Shown here: positions 1-10,033 of the stretch, one piece after another
Layout: every line of letters starts with the position of its first letter
Position numbering within the stretch: position 1 is the stretch's first letter
Assembly: GCA_031276865.1 (NCBI GenBank)
Contig: JAISMF010000077.1
Span: forward strand, 1-64,000
DNA: 64,000 nucleotides
Source: Deltaproteobacteria bacterium
Lineage (GTDB): Bacteria > Desulfobacterota > Desulfarculia > Adiutricales > Adiutricaceae
Direction: 5' to 3'
Translations under genes and position numbers: made by a program
The notes under the pieces: generated by a model
What the model was told of the DNA's origin: nothing
The model's database searches: none
What the model saw: only the letters and a program-made list of their open reading frames with translations

Positions 1-117
1 AAGTATTCGAATATGTGAAATCTACTACTTTATGCACTGTGTATTTTTTATATTTATCCCATATTTTGTATAGCGTGTCTATCAGTTTTCAATGACAGAC
101 TTTTTGCGCTCGCATCA
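1..117 (-). repeat. Dispersed ~145-bp inverted-repeat element, family B, copy 1 (cut by window edge)
   Basis: This AT-rich segment, read on the minus strand, matches the element at 21662-21808 along its length. Both share the blocks AAACTGATAGA, ACGCTATACAAAATATGG, CATAAAGTAGT and TTTCACATATTC. It ends at 101-117 with TTTTTGCGCTCGCATCA, the terminal inverted repeat of the family. The other end lies outside the window. It carries no coding potential and is probably a miniature non-autonomous element. Confidence 0.6.
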
Positions 118-142
118 AATTTTTAATCATCTGCAATTCCCG

Positions 143-230
143 CCTCTTATTTCTACCCACAAAATATTGCTACGGATAGATAAATATTAACATTTCATAA
201 CTATACACTCAATTTAAACTTTTATATATT
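143..230 (+). repeat. Short dispersed repeat, copy 1 (second copy near 8021)
   Basis: The block TCCGCCTCTTTTTTCTGCCC with a following ACAAAA is seen at 8021-8047 right after the histidine kinase stop. It is matched here with a few changes just after the family B element. The downstream 40 bases are similarly AT-rich and loosely alike. Function is unknown; it may be the outer part of a larger decayed element. Confidence 0.35.
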
Positions 231-469
231 TTAAATACCATATAGTTATTAAAATTATCTATTTATATATAAACTTAGGATTTTATATATTTGTTATTAA
301 CATTTTTTTGAAACTTAATTATAAAAATATCTTTAAAACATATTAAAGACAGCTAATATTGCCTAATTATATATATATATATATATAATTGAATATAATT
401 AATAAATTATTTTTTTGTTGACAAAGATAATTCTTTTGATTATTGTTTATATGCGTGGTTGCTACTGGG

Positions 470-1150
470 TTCAAAGTGAAATCAATCATCGTCAGGTATG
501 CCGATGATTTCATGATTAATTTTCAGTTTAAGCATGTAGCGGAAACGTTCTTGGCATCGCTAAGATGGATATTGAAGGTTAGCGTTTTGGCGTAGCATCA
601 GAATATGACCAAATAGTTTGAATTTGGTAGATTGTTTGCCGCCAACTGGACAGAGAGGTCTTTAGGCCATACTGAATCCTTGGATTTCATGGACTTCACA
701 CTCATTGTCACCGTATACAGGTTAGAACGCAACAAGCATTTACGTATTACATCCGTTATGATGATGAAAGCTATATTGGCTTCCTAGAAGAACGCCTTAA
801 GACGCCGTATCAAATAAGACGTGGAGGCGGCATCCTGTTGTCTGAGTAAGTCGGTAAAAGGTTACTACATTGACTTCGATATCCACGAAAATCTGGGCTC
901 TTTTAGCTCGTTTACGTACTGGTTGGGTAACATTTGCCACCAAATACTCAGTAAACCGTATCCATAAATGTAAAATGCTTGGGAACAATTAATTCGTAAA
1001 TGGTGGATTATAATTTCAGCGCTCACAGTCGAACACCCGTATCCCTCTACTTGATTTTATTTCAAACATCCAAAGAGGAGCCCGGCGCGTTAAACGTACT
1101 CTCCCTAACTTTGTGCGGGGGGCACCAGAAACAGCATCTACTACTGCGAA
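470..1150 (+). pseudogene. Decayed group II intron reverse transcriptase/maturase, C-terminal part plus intron 3' end
   Basis: A single reading frame from 470 to the TAA at 1091-1093 (207 codons) carries clear maturase signatures, interrupted by about seven in-frame stops. In order these are the reverse-transcriptase active-site motif VRYADDF near 494, EFGRLFAANW near 620, ESLDFMDFT near 680, and a C-terminus with KWW, HPYPST and KHPKRSPAR. The N-terminal reverse-transcriptase half and the intron 5' domains are absent, so it is 5'-truncated. Downstream of 1076, GAGCCCGGCGCG followed by a G-rich arm to about 1150 looks like intron domain V/VI, and the coding end overlaps it. The same 3' tail occurs twice on the minus strand at 32790-32950 and 33101-33207. 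Known family: mobile group II introns encode such maturases. That this copy is dead is seen directly from the stops. Confidence 0.82.
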
Positions 1151-1580
1151 AGAATTTTTAATTAAACACAATTATACGAATTTACCTCAAAGATAAAATA
1201 AGTTTAACCACTTATTTCCTTTCAACTCCTAACATACTTTTGTAAATACGAGATATCTTTTGCTATCTATCGCTGAAAACCTATCTAAAACGCTACATGA
1301 AAAACTAAAACAAGTCTCAAAGAGAAACTTCAAAATCGAATTAATTACTATATATGGACACTCAATAACTAACGAACGGTAGTATAACTTGGCAAACATT
1401 TTATGATGCGAGTATATAAATTTCTCTCCAGCTATCTAGCTGAGCGTGGTACAGATATACACTCGCTTTCTTCCTTTTAGCAAGAGAATTGGTTAAACAA
1501 TTTTAGTTTATTACTAACATTCACTTAAACCCTTATCTTAACAAGTCTAATAAAGGAATTAACACTGTATTTACAGCGAT
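1151..1580. other. AT-rich intergenic stretch, no gene seen
   Basis: About 430 bases between the intron tail and the first miniature element. All frames are broken by frequent stops and there is no convincing ribosome site. It lies upstream of the HD-GYP gene, but no clear promoter could be picked with confidence. Confidence 0.4.
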
Positions 1581-1665
1581 ATTACCGCGGCGGATATAGG
1601 AACAATAAAATGAATCGGATTCCTTCAAAATATGATTTTTTAAAATATTTAACCGCCGGAGTAAT
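1581..1665 (+). repeat. Miniature inverted-repeat element, family A, copy 1
   Basis: It is bounded by ATTACCGCGGCGGATA and ATTTAACCGCCGGAGTAAT. These are the imperfect terminal inverted repeats shared by about ten ~90-bp elements in this window. There is no coding capacity, and it lies about 110 bases upstream of the HD-GYP gene. Confidence 0.7.
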
Positions 1666-1778
1666 ATTGAAAATTCAAACAAATAAACTAAGCAATCTAC
1701 TAATACTATGTACCAAATATTGTAGAATGTATTGCTGGCATTAACAACATTACAAACTTATGTATTTGAGGGGTGGTT

Positions 1779-2933
1779 ATGTTGAATGAAAATGTTAATA
1801 ATTCTCCTGTTGTTAATAAGGAGAAAGTAAAATCAATGGTTATGATCGTTGATGATAACATTGCAAATTTACAAGTTGCAAAGAATTCGCTCTCTGAGTC
1901 TTATGATGTTTTTACCGTTCCGTCAGCTGAGAAGATGTTTGACTTACTAAAAAGAAACAAACCGGAGATTATTCTCCTGGACATCGATATGCCAAAGATG
2001 AATGGCCATGAAGCTATTAAGGTTTTAAAGTCTAACCCAGATAGTTGCGATATTCCAGTGATATTTTTAACAGCAATGAGTTCCCCTGAGGATGAACTAA
2101 TTGGGTTATCTCTTGGTGCTATTGACTACATATCAAAACCATTTATGCCTCAACTTCTGTTAAAAAGAGTAGACCTCCATCTTTTAGTCCAGAACCAAAA
2201 GAAACTGCTTGAAATGCAAACTAAGAAACTTGAAGCGCAAGGCAAAGAACTTTTACATTTTAACAACAATCTCCAAAACATGGTCGAGGAAAAATCCAAC
2301 GATGTTCTTAAGCTTCAAAGAGCAATATTAAAAACAGTGGCCAATTTAGTTGAAAATAGGGACTGTTTTACTGGAGGCCATATAGAAAGAACACAGCGTG
2401 GCCTAAAACTTCTCATCGATGGTCTAAATAATATTGGTCTATACAGGGAACAATTGTTTGAGTGGGATATAGATCTTATGCTTGATTCATCACAACTTCA
2501 CGATGTTGGTAAGATAGCTATTTCAGATGTTATTTTAAATAAACCCACCAAGCTTACTGATGAAGAATTCAAATTGATGAAACAGCATGCGGATCTAGGT
2601 GTCAAAATAATAGAAGAAATGGAACGGGAAATACCAAATAGTAATTTTTTAAAACATGCAAAAATATTTGCTGGAACACATCACGAAAAATGGGATGGAA
2701 CCGGATATCCTAGAGGTATCCCTGGCGAAGAAATTCCATTGCCAGGACGTCTTTTGGCGATTGCTGATGTATACGATGCGCTTGTATCAAAACGTCCTTA
2801 TAAACAACCTTTCTCACATGAAGACGCTGTAAAGATAATTAAAAATGGTAAAGGAACCCACTTCGATCCTGTTCTAGTGGATGTTTTTGAACAGGTTGCC
2901 GAACAATTTAAGCTCTTTTCACAATCAGAATAA
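1779..2933 (+). CDS. Response regulator with HD-GYP (cyclic-di-GMP phosphodiesterase) output domain
   Basis: A 384-aa two-domain regulator. Residues ~20-140 are a receiver domain with the acidic pair in VDD, phospho-acceptor Asp68 in the LLDIDMP context, the T in FLTA and the K in SKPF. A coiled-coil-like linker (~140-190) joins it to an HD-GYP domain. That domain has the metal-binding pair His241-Asp242 (LHDVGK), His301-His302 (THHEKWDG) and an intact GYP, so c-di-GMP hydrolysis is expected from the family. The ATG at 1779 is preferred because GAGGGG lies six bases upstream; a GTG at 1773 is in frame. The hybrid kinase at 4094, same strand and same AT-rich codon use, is a plausible partner, although 1.16 kb of repeat-rich DNA separates them. 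Cytoplasmic; no membrane segments. Confidence 0.93.
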   Translation: MLNENVNNSPVVNKEKVKSMVMIVDDNIANLQVAKNSLSESYDVFTVPSAEKMFDLLKRNKPEIILLDIDMPKMNGHEAIKVLKSNPDSCDIPVIFLTAMSSPEDELIGLSLGAIDYISKPFMPQLLLKRVDLHLLVQNQKKLLEMQTKKLEAQGKELLHFNNNLQNMVEEKSNDVLKLQRAILKTVANLVENRDCFTGGHIERTQRGLKLLIDGLNNIGLYREQLFEWDIDLMLDSSQLHDVGKIAISDVILNKPTKLTDEEFKLMKQHADLGVKIIEEMEREIPNSNFLKHAKIFAGTHHEKWDGTGYPRGIPGEEIPLPGRLLAIADVYDALVSKRPYKQPFSHEDAVKIIKNGKGTHFDPVLVDVFEQVAEQFKLFSQSE

Positions 2934-2967
2934 TATCTATGAAATTTAAATTTTTATAAGCAGTACT

Positions 2968-3058
2968 ATTACCTAAGCGGATAAATGGTAGAATAATTGA
3001 CTGAATCATCACACTTCTCTACATAGTTATTTTTCTAATATTTAACTACCGAAGTAAT
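2968..3058 (+). repeat. Miniature inverted-repeat element, family A, copy 2
   Basis: Starts ATTACCTAAGCGGATAAAT and ends AATATTTAACTACCGAAGTAAT. This is a diverged copy of the family with the same length and end structure. It lies 35 bases after the HD-GYP stop codon. Confidence 0.6.
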
Positions 3059-3091
3059 ATTTATAAATATTGCAAGAATGATAGGGTATTG

Positions 3092-3180
3092 CTACTACGG
3101 CGGTTAAATGCTGGAAACAGCCACGTATAAGTACATGATTTATGACCGATATTATTCTAACTTTTTTCCACCAGGGTAAT
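3092..3180 (+). repeat. Miniature inverted-repeat element, family A, copy 3
   Basis: Starts CTACTACGGCGGTTAAATG and ends TTCTAACTTTTTTCCACCAG followed by GGTAAT. Only 33 bases separate it from copy 2, so two elements are nested or inserted side by side. Confidence 0.62.
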
Positions 3181-3544
3181 AATTTATCCGCTCCATTGCC
3201 TAAATAATTATTAATCATTAAATCAACACTACAGAGAGACATATTTGAGCGCATGTCACGTTAAAGAAATTATTGACTCATTTGATAAACCAAATTTTTT
3301 AATTGTTAATATGAAAGTGTCCCTACCTAGGATCTTGTTCGTATACCCGAAAACCATATTTTCTACGATTTTTTATTCCGCAGGAAAACGAAAATTATTT
3401 TTTTGCTTTATATTTCTAATTTACAGGAAGTATTTAAATTTGGATGCTGATTTACCGACTTTAGGCAATTGAAAACCTGACACCATTTTGAAAAGAGGCT
3501 AAATTATACGATATAATATCTAGTCAAGATCCTTCGAAACTGGA

Positions 3545-3870
3545 GACGGTACTACTTTTTTTTCGCGCCTCTTCGACCTTACATGCGGCCTTTTCATCAC
3601 CTTACAGTACGGACGGAACGGCCCCCGCGTCCACAGATGCAACGGTCTTTCCGTATCACTTCGATATTACTCATTCGGAAGGAACGACCTCCGCCTGCAC
3701 GGCGGTCACCCTCTTCTTTCTGTAGATCATGTGGTTAACCATACCTACGTTGGCGATTATGCAAAAACTTTTGAGCTGCCTTATCCACCTGAGAGCGTTT
3801 CTCTCTACCATCAACTCCCCGTAGTTCATGGTTCCGTCTCTGTAAACATCATCTTGGAGATGAGGCAGTT
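3545..3870 (-). pseudogene. Possible decayed coding relic with a diverged internal repeat
   Basis: On the minus strand one frame reads almost continuously, with protein-like composition (segments such as NYGELMVERNALRW, VTAVQAEVVPSE and GDEKAACKVEEA). It is interrupted by three in-frame stops. The segments VTAVQAEVVP and VASVDAGAVP, about 25 codons apart, are similar. Correspondingly the DNA has two related ~73-base units (3610-3660 and 3680-3720). I do not recognise the family. It could also be non-coding repeat DNA that happens to read open. Confidence 0.25.
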
Positions 3871-3873
3871 CAT

Positions 3874-3965
3874 ATTACCACGGCGGATAAATATTAGAAA
3901 TAACAGCCATAAATTCAAGGGAGCCACTTTATTTTACAGTTCTTACTTTTATCCGCCGTGGTAAT
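3874..3965 (+). repeat. Miniature inverted-repeat element, family A, copy 4
   Basis: The best-preserved ends: ATTACCACGGCGGATAAATA at the left and CTTTTATCCGCCGTGGTAAT at the right are near-perfect inverted repeats. It is 92 bp long and non-coding. Confidence 0.8.
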
Positions 3966-4014
3966 AATCATACCCATCTTTCTAATACATATATAATGCA
4001 TAGTCTTTCAAAAT

Positions 4015-4047
4015 TTCATGACAGCGGGTACTTTTTGCACTAGCATC
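4015..4047 (+). repeat. Partial family B element end
   Basis: TTTTTGCACTAGCATCA at 4031-4047 is the terminal sequence of family B (compare 101-117). Only this end is recognisable. It lies ~45 bases upstream of the hybrid kinase start. Confidence 0.4.
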
Positions 4048-4093
4048 AAAGTGTAAAAAATTTTCTTAATAGAGTTAGAGAGGAAGTTTAATA

Positions 4094-7000
4094 ATGACGA
4101 AAAAAGAGTGGTTTTCAGAAAACTTCACTGTAATTATGTTTTTAATTACTTTTATTATCGTTATGATAATTACATTTTATGCTAAATATCTTACAACTTT
4201 TTCTCTAGAAGCTATGGAATACAACATGGAGCAAAGAATAATTTTGGCCAGCTTAAGAGCTACAGAATTAGTCACAGCTGATGAATTAAATAAATATCAA
4301 ACAGTGGAAGACATGTCGCTTCCATCATATCAAGCTCTTCGACAAAAATTATTGACTTTTGGAGAACAGGCAAATGTAAGATATGTGTACTTCATCCGTC
4401 AAGTAGGAACAGAACTTCAGTATATAATAGACAACGATTTTGATGAAAAAACTAGGGTTGGTCTCGATACTCAAACATTTCCACTTTCAAGCGTTCCTTG
4501 GATATACGCTGCACTTGATGGACATACTGTGGCTTCAGGTCTAGGAAATTATACACCTGGATGGGAAGGACTGTTGTCAGGATACTCCCCTGTTTTTGAT
4601 AAAAATGGGAAAGTAGTTGCAATAGCTGGAGCAGATATACTTGATGCCCCACTTTTAAACGCACGAAATAAAGTTACTATTTTATCAATTGTTCAAATTT
4701 TTACTATGATTCTAGTATTTGCAGGCGGATTTTTCTTAATAATAAGATTTCGTTTTCAAGATAACAAAACTAAAAAGAAAAATAAATTACGTACTGTAGC
4801 AGTTCCAAAAATATCTATTAAAAAGCGATTTTTTATTTTTTCAGTGATTTTCTTTCTAGTAATTTTAATTGCAACTGGTATAACTTTTTATTTTACAATG
4901 AGACAAATAGGAAATAATAAAATTGATGATTTAATAAATGTAACCATAGAAAATCAGAAACTTCGTATGGCTAACGCGGTTAATTCAGATCTAGGATTAT
5001 TATTAAAATTTGCCGACGATCCAATAATTAAGCATCATCTGCTGGAACCAATGAATAATTATTGGCGAGAATTGGCGTATGATACTTTACTTTCCTATCG
5101 CAGATCTTTTAAAAGTGGATCAATTTTTTTAATCAGTAATATTGATAAATTGTTCTTTTATAATGATGAAGAACCATTTTATGTTGATCCTGAAAAAGAA
5201 GATAATTATTGGTATAACCTTACTCTTTACAATACAACAAAATATAATTTCAACATAAATTTTAACCCTGATCTGAATATAACTAAACTTTGGGCGAACG
5301 CTCCTGTATTTGAAAATGGCAAAGCAATTGGCATGTTAGGGACGAGTATAGATATAACAAACTTTATTCTATCATTTAACAGCTCCTTACCTGATGGACT
5401 AGAAATTTATTTTTTTAATTCTCTTAACGAAATCACTGTTGCTAAAGATCCAAAATTAGCATTAAATAAAATCAATATTGTAGAATTATTAGGGGATGCT
5501 GGAGAAGCGATCCTCAATACAATGAAAGTTGGAGATGGTGATAAGATTAACATTTTATCTTACAATGGTGATAAATATGCTATAAGCTACATTCCACTCA
5601 TGGATTGGTTCATCGTTGTACGTATTCCAGTTACATTTTCAGCCATTTTTGATCCAATACTCACTGCTATTTTTTGCATAATTATAGCTATAGTATTTAT
5701 TATATTCTATATATCTTACAAATATATCGAAATAATCCAATCAACTGTTAATGAACAAAATGATTCCCTGATAGCACTTAAAGATCTAGCGGAAACAGCA
5801 AACCGCACCAAAAGCAATTTTCTCGCTAGTATGAGTCACGAGATCCGAACTCCTATGAATGCCATATGCGGTATGGCCGAACTTCTACTGATGCAAAATT
5901 TAGATAAAAAATCAGAAGAATACGCCGCAGACATTAAACAAGCATCATCAAATTTACTTTCTATAATTAATGATTTACTAGATTTTTCAAAAATTGAGGC
6001 TGAACGACTTGAAATTTTTTGTGCTAGTTATGATATTTCTTCATTAGTATATGATATTGTAAATATTACTCGTTTAAGAATAGCAGAAAAACCAATTAGA
6101 TTCTTTACTAATATCGATCCACAAATTCCAAATATTCTTATTGGAGACGAGATTCGCCTTCGACAGATAATGCTTAATTTATTAAATAACGCTGTGAAAT
6201 TTACTGAAATTGGATTCATCGGATTAACGATTACCCATGAGTCAAAGGAAGGCGATGTTGTAAAACTCCGAATAGCCGTTTCTGATTCTGGTATCGGCAT
6301 AAAATACGATGATCAGCAAAAATTATTTAGTGAGTTTGTTCAAATTAATATAACACGGAATCGTGGTATTGAAGGAACAGGATTGGGTTTAGCTATCACA
6401 AAGAGACTCTGCAATGCTATGGGCGGAAGTATCTCTCTCAAAAGTAAATATAGACAAGGCAGTGTTTTTACAGCGGTCATTCCTCAAAAAATTGAACAAG
6501 ATTTACCACTTGCCGTTATTGATGATCCAAAAATGAAAAATACATTGATTTATGAACGTCGTCTTATCTATGCAAAATCTTTGGGATGGTATCTAAAAAA
6601 TATGGAAGTCCCATACCGTATAATTTCCACGATTTCTGAATTATCTGATGTTATTCTCAAAGAAGAATGGAATTATATATTCTCTGGATACGGTCTCTAT
6701 GAAAAATTGATAGGCACTTTAGATACAATTAAAACAGATAATTCGCGCATAAAAATCCCGCGGATAGTTCTGATGCTTGAATGTGGTCTAGAACCATTTA
6801 TTCCAAATGTCAGTTTTATTCCTTTACCTATACAACCAATGTCTATCGCTGGTGTTCTTAATGGGAAAACTGAAAGTTGGAAATCAAGAAAAAATAGCAA
6901 CATGAGCAATATTCAACTTGTTATACCTGATGCACGAATTCTTGTGGTTGATGATCTTGCTACTAATTTAAAAGTATCTGAAGGTCTAATAGCACCATAT

Positions 7001-8014
7001 ATGGCGCATGTGGATACATGTACTAGTGGAGTAGAAGCAATAATTTTAGTTAAAAGAAATGATTATGACATTGTTTTTATGGATCATATGATGCCTGGCA
7101 TGGATGGAGTAGAAGCCACATCACGGATACGTGAGTGGGAAAAGGAGGAGGGACGCACTAGAGAAATTAAACCGGTTACCATTGTGGCTTTGACAGCCAA
7201 CGCTATTTCTGGAATGCGAGAATTTTTTATAAAAAAAGGATTTGACGATTTTCTCTCTAAACCAATTGATATTTTAAAGCTATACGAGATACTTTTAAAG
7301 TGGATTCCCAAACATAAGCACAAGAAAAAGCAAGATACAGATATGATGCAACCGCAAGAGATGAAAGATAATGGTAGCAATGAAATAAATTTAATAATAG
7401 ATGGTCTCGATGTACAGCGAGGAATCACAATGACTGGAGGAAATGAGGATAACTATAAAAAAGTTCTTTCCATTTTTCACAAGGATGTAGAATTAAGACT
7501 ACCATTATTGAAAAGACCTTTGGACAAAGAATCACTGCCTCTTTTTACCACCCAAGTCCATGCCCTGAAAAGTTCTCTGGCGAGTATTGGCGCCTCAGAA
7601 TTATCTGAGCAAGCGAAATCGCTTGAAACTAAGGCGAGAGATGGTAATTTGAAAGATATTCATGAGTCATTTAAAGAGTTTTATGACAACCTTTCCTCAC
7701 TTAATGAAAAAATTGAAGCTGCGTTAGAAGTTAAGGATGAATTTATTTCTGCAAACTTTCATGACTTATCTCAAGCAGATCTAATTAAAGATAACCTTTC
7801 TTTATTTAACAACCTTGCCGATGCTTTGGAGAAAGAGCAAGTTGGAGTCATAGAAAATATGTTAAACGAGATAGATAAAATTAATTTTGATTCAAAAATC
7901 AAAGTTATACTAGAACGTATTTCTCAACAAGTTTTGATATCCGAGTTTAACGAAGCGTTCAAAATTGTTAAATCGCTAATGGAAGTGTCTGAATATGATG
8001 CGCAAAAAAATTAA
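4094..8014 (+). CDS. Membrane hybrid sensor histidine kinase / response regulator with Hpt domain
   Basis: A 1306-aa phosphorelay protein. A membrane segment at ~12-32 is followed by an extracytoplasmic region to ~195 and membrane segments at ~198-218 and ~250-270. A Cache-like sensor region (~275-510) and another membrane segment (~520-545) lead to the transmitter. The phospho-accepting His582 sits in SHEIRTP, and the ATP-binding domain shows NNAVKF, DSGIGI and GTGLGL. Residues ~815-925 look like a degenerate receiver without an obvious acceptor Asp. A full receiver follows with Asp997 ([11 protein letters not shown]), and then an Hpt domain with His1156 (VHALKSSL). An ~85-residue helical tail ends the protein. 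GAGGAAG lies eight bases before the ATG. The presence of all relay modules suggests it phosphorylates a separate regulator, possibly the HD-GYP protein upstream. Confidence 0.94.
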   Translation: MTKKEWFSENFTVIMFLITFIIVMIITFYAKYLTTFSLEAMEYNMEQRIILASLRATELVTADELNKYQTVEDMSLPSYQALRQKLLTFGEQANVRYVYFIRQVGTELQYIIDNDFDEKTRVGLDTQTFPLSSVPWIYAALDGHTVASGLGNYTPGWEGLLSGYSPVFDKNGKVVAIAGADILDAPLLNARNKVTILSIVQIFTMILVFAGGFFLIIRFRFQDNKTKKKNKLRTVAVPKISIKKRFFIFSVIFFLVILIATGITFYFTMRQIGNNKIDDLINVTIENQKLRMANAVNSDLGLLLKFADDPIIKHHLLEPMNNYWRELAYDTLLSYRRSFKSGSIFLISNIDKLFFYNDEEPFYVDPEKEDNYWYNLTLYNTTKYNFNINFNPDLNITKLWANAPVFENGKAIGMLGTSIDITNFILSFNSSLPDGLEIYFFNSLNEITVAKDPKLALNKINIVELLGDAGEAILNTMKVGDGDKINILSYNGDKYAISYIPLMDWFIVVRIPVTFSAIFDPILTAIFCIIIAIVFIIFYISYKYIEIIQSTVNEQNDSLIALKDLAETANRTKSNFLASMSHEIRTPMNAICGMAELLLMQNLDKKSEEYAADIKQASSNLLSIINDLLDFSKIEAERLEIFCASYDISSLVYDIVNITRLRIAEKPIRFFTNIDPQIPNILIGDEIRLRQIMLNLLNNAVKFTEIGFIGLTITHESKEGDVVKLRIAVSDSGIGIKYDDQQKLFSEFVQINITRNRGIEGTGLGLAITKRLCNAMGGSISLKSKYRQGSVFTAVIPQKIEQDLPLAVIDDPKMKNTLIYERRLIYAKSLGWYLKNMEVPYRIISTISELSDVILKEEWNYIFSGYGLYEKLIGTLDTIKTDNSRIKIPRIVLMLECGLEPFIPNVSFIPLPIQPMSIAGVLNGKTESWKSRKNSNMSNIQLVIPDARILVVDDLATNLKVSEGLIAPYMAHVDTCTSGVEAIILVKRNDYDIVFMDHMMPGMDGVEATSRIREWEKEEGRTREIKPVTIVALTANAISGMREFFIKKGFDDFLSKPIDILKLYEILLKWIPKHKHKKKQDTDMMQPQEMKDNGSNEINLIIDGLDVQRGITMTGGNEDNYKKVLSIFHKDVELRLPLLKRPLDKESLPLFTTQVHALKSSLASIGASELSEQAKSLETKARDGNLKDIHESFKEFYDNLSSLNEKIEAALEVKDEFISANFHDLSQADLIKDNLSLFNNLADALEKEQVGVIENMLNEIDKINFDSKIKVILERISQQVLISEFNEAFKIVKSLMEVSEYDAQKN

Positions 8015-8020
8015 CTGTAG

Positions 8021-8100
8021 TTTCCGCCTCTTTTTTCTGCCCACAAAACAACACTATGAGTAGATATACATAAAATCATTATACTATATACATATATTAG
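8021..8100 (+). repeat. Short dispersed repeat, copy 2
   Basis: TCCGCCTCTTTTTTCTGCCC begins near 8024 and repeats the sequence at 143 with a few substitutions. It begins ten bases after the kinase stop and ends before the IS1634-type relic. Confidence 0.35.
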
Positions 8101-8131
8101 TAATTATTGACACTGGATTCTAAATTATGCC

Positions 8132-8170
8132 AACATGTGGATAAAAATAATATTCTACCCACATGGGAGT
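8132..8170 (+). promoter_or_regulatory. Hairpin just upstream of the IS1634-type transposase relic
   Basis: CATGTGG near 8134 pairs with CCACATG near 8158 around an AT-rich loop, ten bases before the transposase ATG. Such hairpins near IS ends can block read-through into the transposase. It could also be part of the element's terminal repeat. No matching right end was found. Confidence 0.35.
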
Positions 8171-8177
8171 TTTTTTC

Positions 8178-9670
8178 ATGTATATTACATATAATTTAAA
8201 AAACGGCATAGAGTATGCGAAATTTTGCGTTTCTAAGCGAGATGGAATCAATGTAAGCAAAGATTGTGTAAATCTAGGTCGTGTTCTTGACAGGGAACAA
8301 GGTATCTATCAAAATTGAGAACGAGGAGTATTTACGTATAACATTGAAGATAATACATATGGAAAAGTACCAGCGTCATTCGCGCCACCAACTAGGCGTA
8401 CAATCAGGGATGGACTTGTTCTTGATTTTGGAGATACTTTCCTATTGAGCTCCTTTATTAAGCATTCAGGATTATTATCTCCAATCAGAGCTATAAAATA
8501 TGGTAATCCCGATACATTAATAGCAATGGTTCTTTACTACATTTTGTGCGCGACTTCTAACTGTCATGCTAACGATTGGTGGGAAGGCAACTATGCTAGA
8601 ATTATGTATCCAAAAGCCGATTTGACAAGTCAGAGGATAAGTGATTTTCTCATCGATATCGGAGAAGAAGGCGCGTTAAGGCGCTTTTTTAAGGCGTATT
8701 TACCTACTTTGAGTGGCTCAAAAGATAGTTTTAACATACTCATCGATAGCACGGGTATTCCGAACAGTTTCCATTTTCCCTTGACGGCAATCTCTAACCA
8801 TAATGGAAAAATCGGCAATGAAGTTCGCCTAATATACGTTACTCAACAGGAAACAGGTTTGCCGATTTTTTTTCGATACTGTACAGGCAATGTAGTGGAT
8901 GTTTCTTCGTTAATTCGTACAGTTAACGAACTTGAGGCGCACGGTGTTAGCACTAAGCTTGCTGTCTTAGACGCTCCTTATTATAGTGATAGTGATATAC
9001 AAGAACTGTATGATAGTGGAATATCTTTCGTAACAAGATTAAAAGAAAACAAAAGGATTTTTAAGGATCTGATCGTTCAGCGCGTCCCGAATATAGAATG
9101 TAATCAAAATTTTGTTGGATATAATGGAAGATATGTATATATCAAACGGGCAAAATGCGAACTGATCGAGGGTTACAAAGCGTACGCGTATATAGGAATA
9201 GATATTGAGATCAGATCAAATGAATATAAAAGATTTTTTTCCCAGGCTAAAAATAAAGAATACTCAGATGAAATAGTTTACGAACATCTTAAGGGTCTTG
9301 GAAAATTTATCATCGTTTCATCTTATCGTATGCCATATAATGAAATATCGCCAATGTGCCATACGCGTCAACAAATATAACAGGTATTCGATATAGCTAA
9401 AAACCATGCCCGCTTAACCCCACTTAGAGTTGAAAATGAAAAACATTTCGTGGTCATCTTCTTATGACTTTTATAGCTGCAATTGTACTAAAAACGCTGC
9501 AAAAAAAAATAATCGACAGCCCATATAGCCCCATCTCGCTCTTCTTGAATATGAGAAATCACAAATGTAAGGTATACGATGATCGTATCATAACTCTTGA
9601 GGCGTCTAAGAAAGCAAATGATTGTTACAAACTTTTTGCAATAGAATGTCCGATTACGATATCAAGGTAG
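8178..9670 (+). pseudogene. Broken IS1634/IS4-type DDE transposase
   Basis: The frame starts at ATG 8178 (N-terminus RDGINVSKDCVNLGRVLD), hits TGA at 8316-8318 and resumes in the same frame. A second stop is TAA at 9378-9380. The sequence then continues (QVFDIAKNHARLTPLRVENE) until a frameshift near 9440-9450, after which the C-terminal part runs to TAG at 9668-9670. The middle contains the DDE-type core: the first Asp near 8745 (ILIDSTG), the second in VLDAPYYSD, and downstream the conserved YI.RAK and Y-rich segments. Known: IS1634-family transposases of ~500-600 aa have a large insertion between the second D and the E. Two nonsense codons plus a frameshift make it inactive. Terminal inverted repeats could not be identified. 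Confidence 0.85.
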
Positions 9671-9823
9671 TCATAGAGGCGTTCTGACGCCAAGAAAATT
9701 ACTTTGCTTTTTTTTTAGTGAGAAAATAAATCGTGAACTACAGATCATATTTTATCCGATTATGATTTGAAGGACATAAACGCGCGGTACCGACATATCA
9801 GGCTAATCGCTTGTAGATAATAT

Positions 9824-10033
9824 TTGCGGTTAGAAAAAAGTCGGGAACTACAGTTCACGAGCATCCGGGAAAGGACTATAAACGAGCTCGAAACAATCCT
9901 CAGATCGATATTTAACCGCAAGTTCGCAGAAGGATTGTTTAAAACCGTTCCCTGCGAATACCGCGACGCCTTCGTGGAAACACTGATTGATATGTTCGGT
10001 GGATCCTTATGGCACTCCTCAGACTTGATTTGA
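9824..10033 (+). CDS. Short hypothetical ORF (69 aa), doubtful
   Basis: An open frame with a TTG start and a plausible protein composition (RERTINELETILRSIF, EYRDAFVETLIDMFGG). It follows the transposase relic. No strong ribosome site is visible and no family is recognised. It may be the remnant of a longer gene that joined the GC-rich core at 10 kb, or chance. Confidence 0.2.
   Translation: MRLEKSRELQFTSIRERTINELETILRSIFNRKFAEGLFKTVPCEYRDAFVETLIDMFGGSLWHSSDLI

Noticed and set aside
3245..3472. 75-aa ORF between repeats
   Set aside because: No ribosome site and Phe/Lys/Ile-rich random composition. It lies in repeat-bearing AT-rich DNA.
9464..9670. Stand-alone 68-aa gene
   Set aside because: It reads as the frameshifted C-terminus of the IS1634-type transposase relic.
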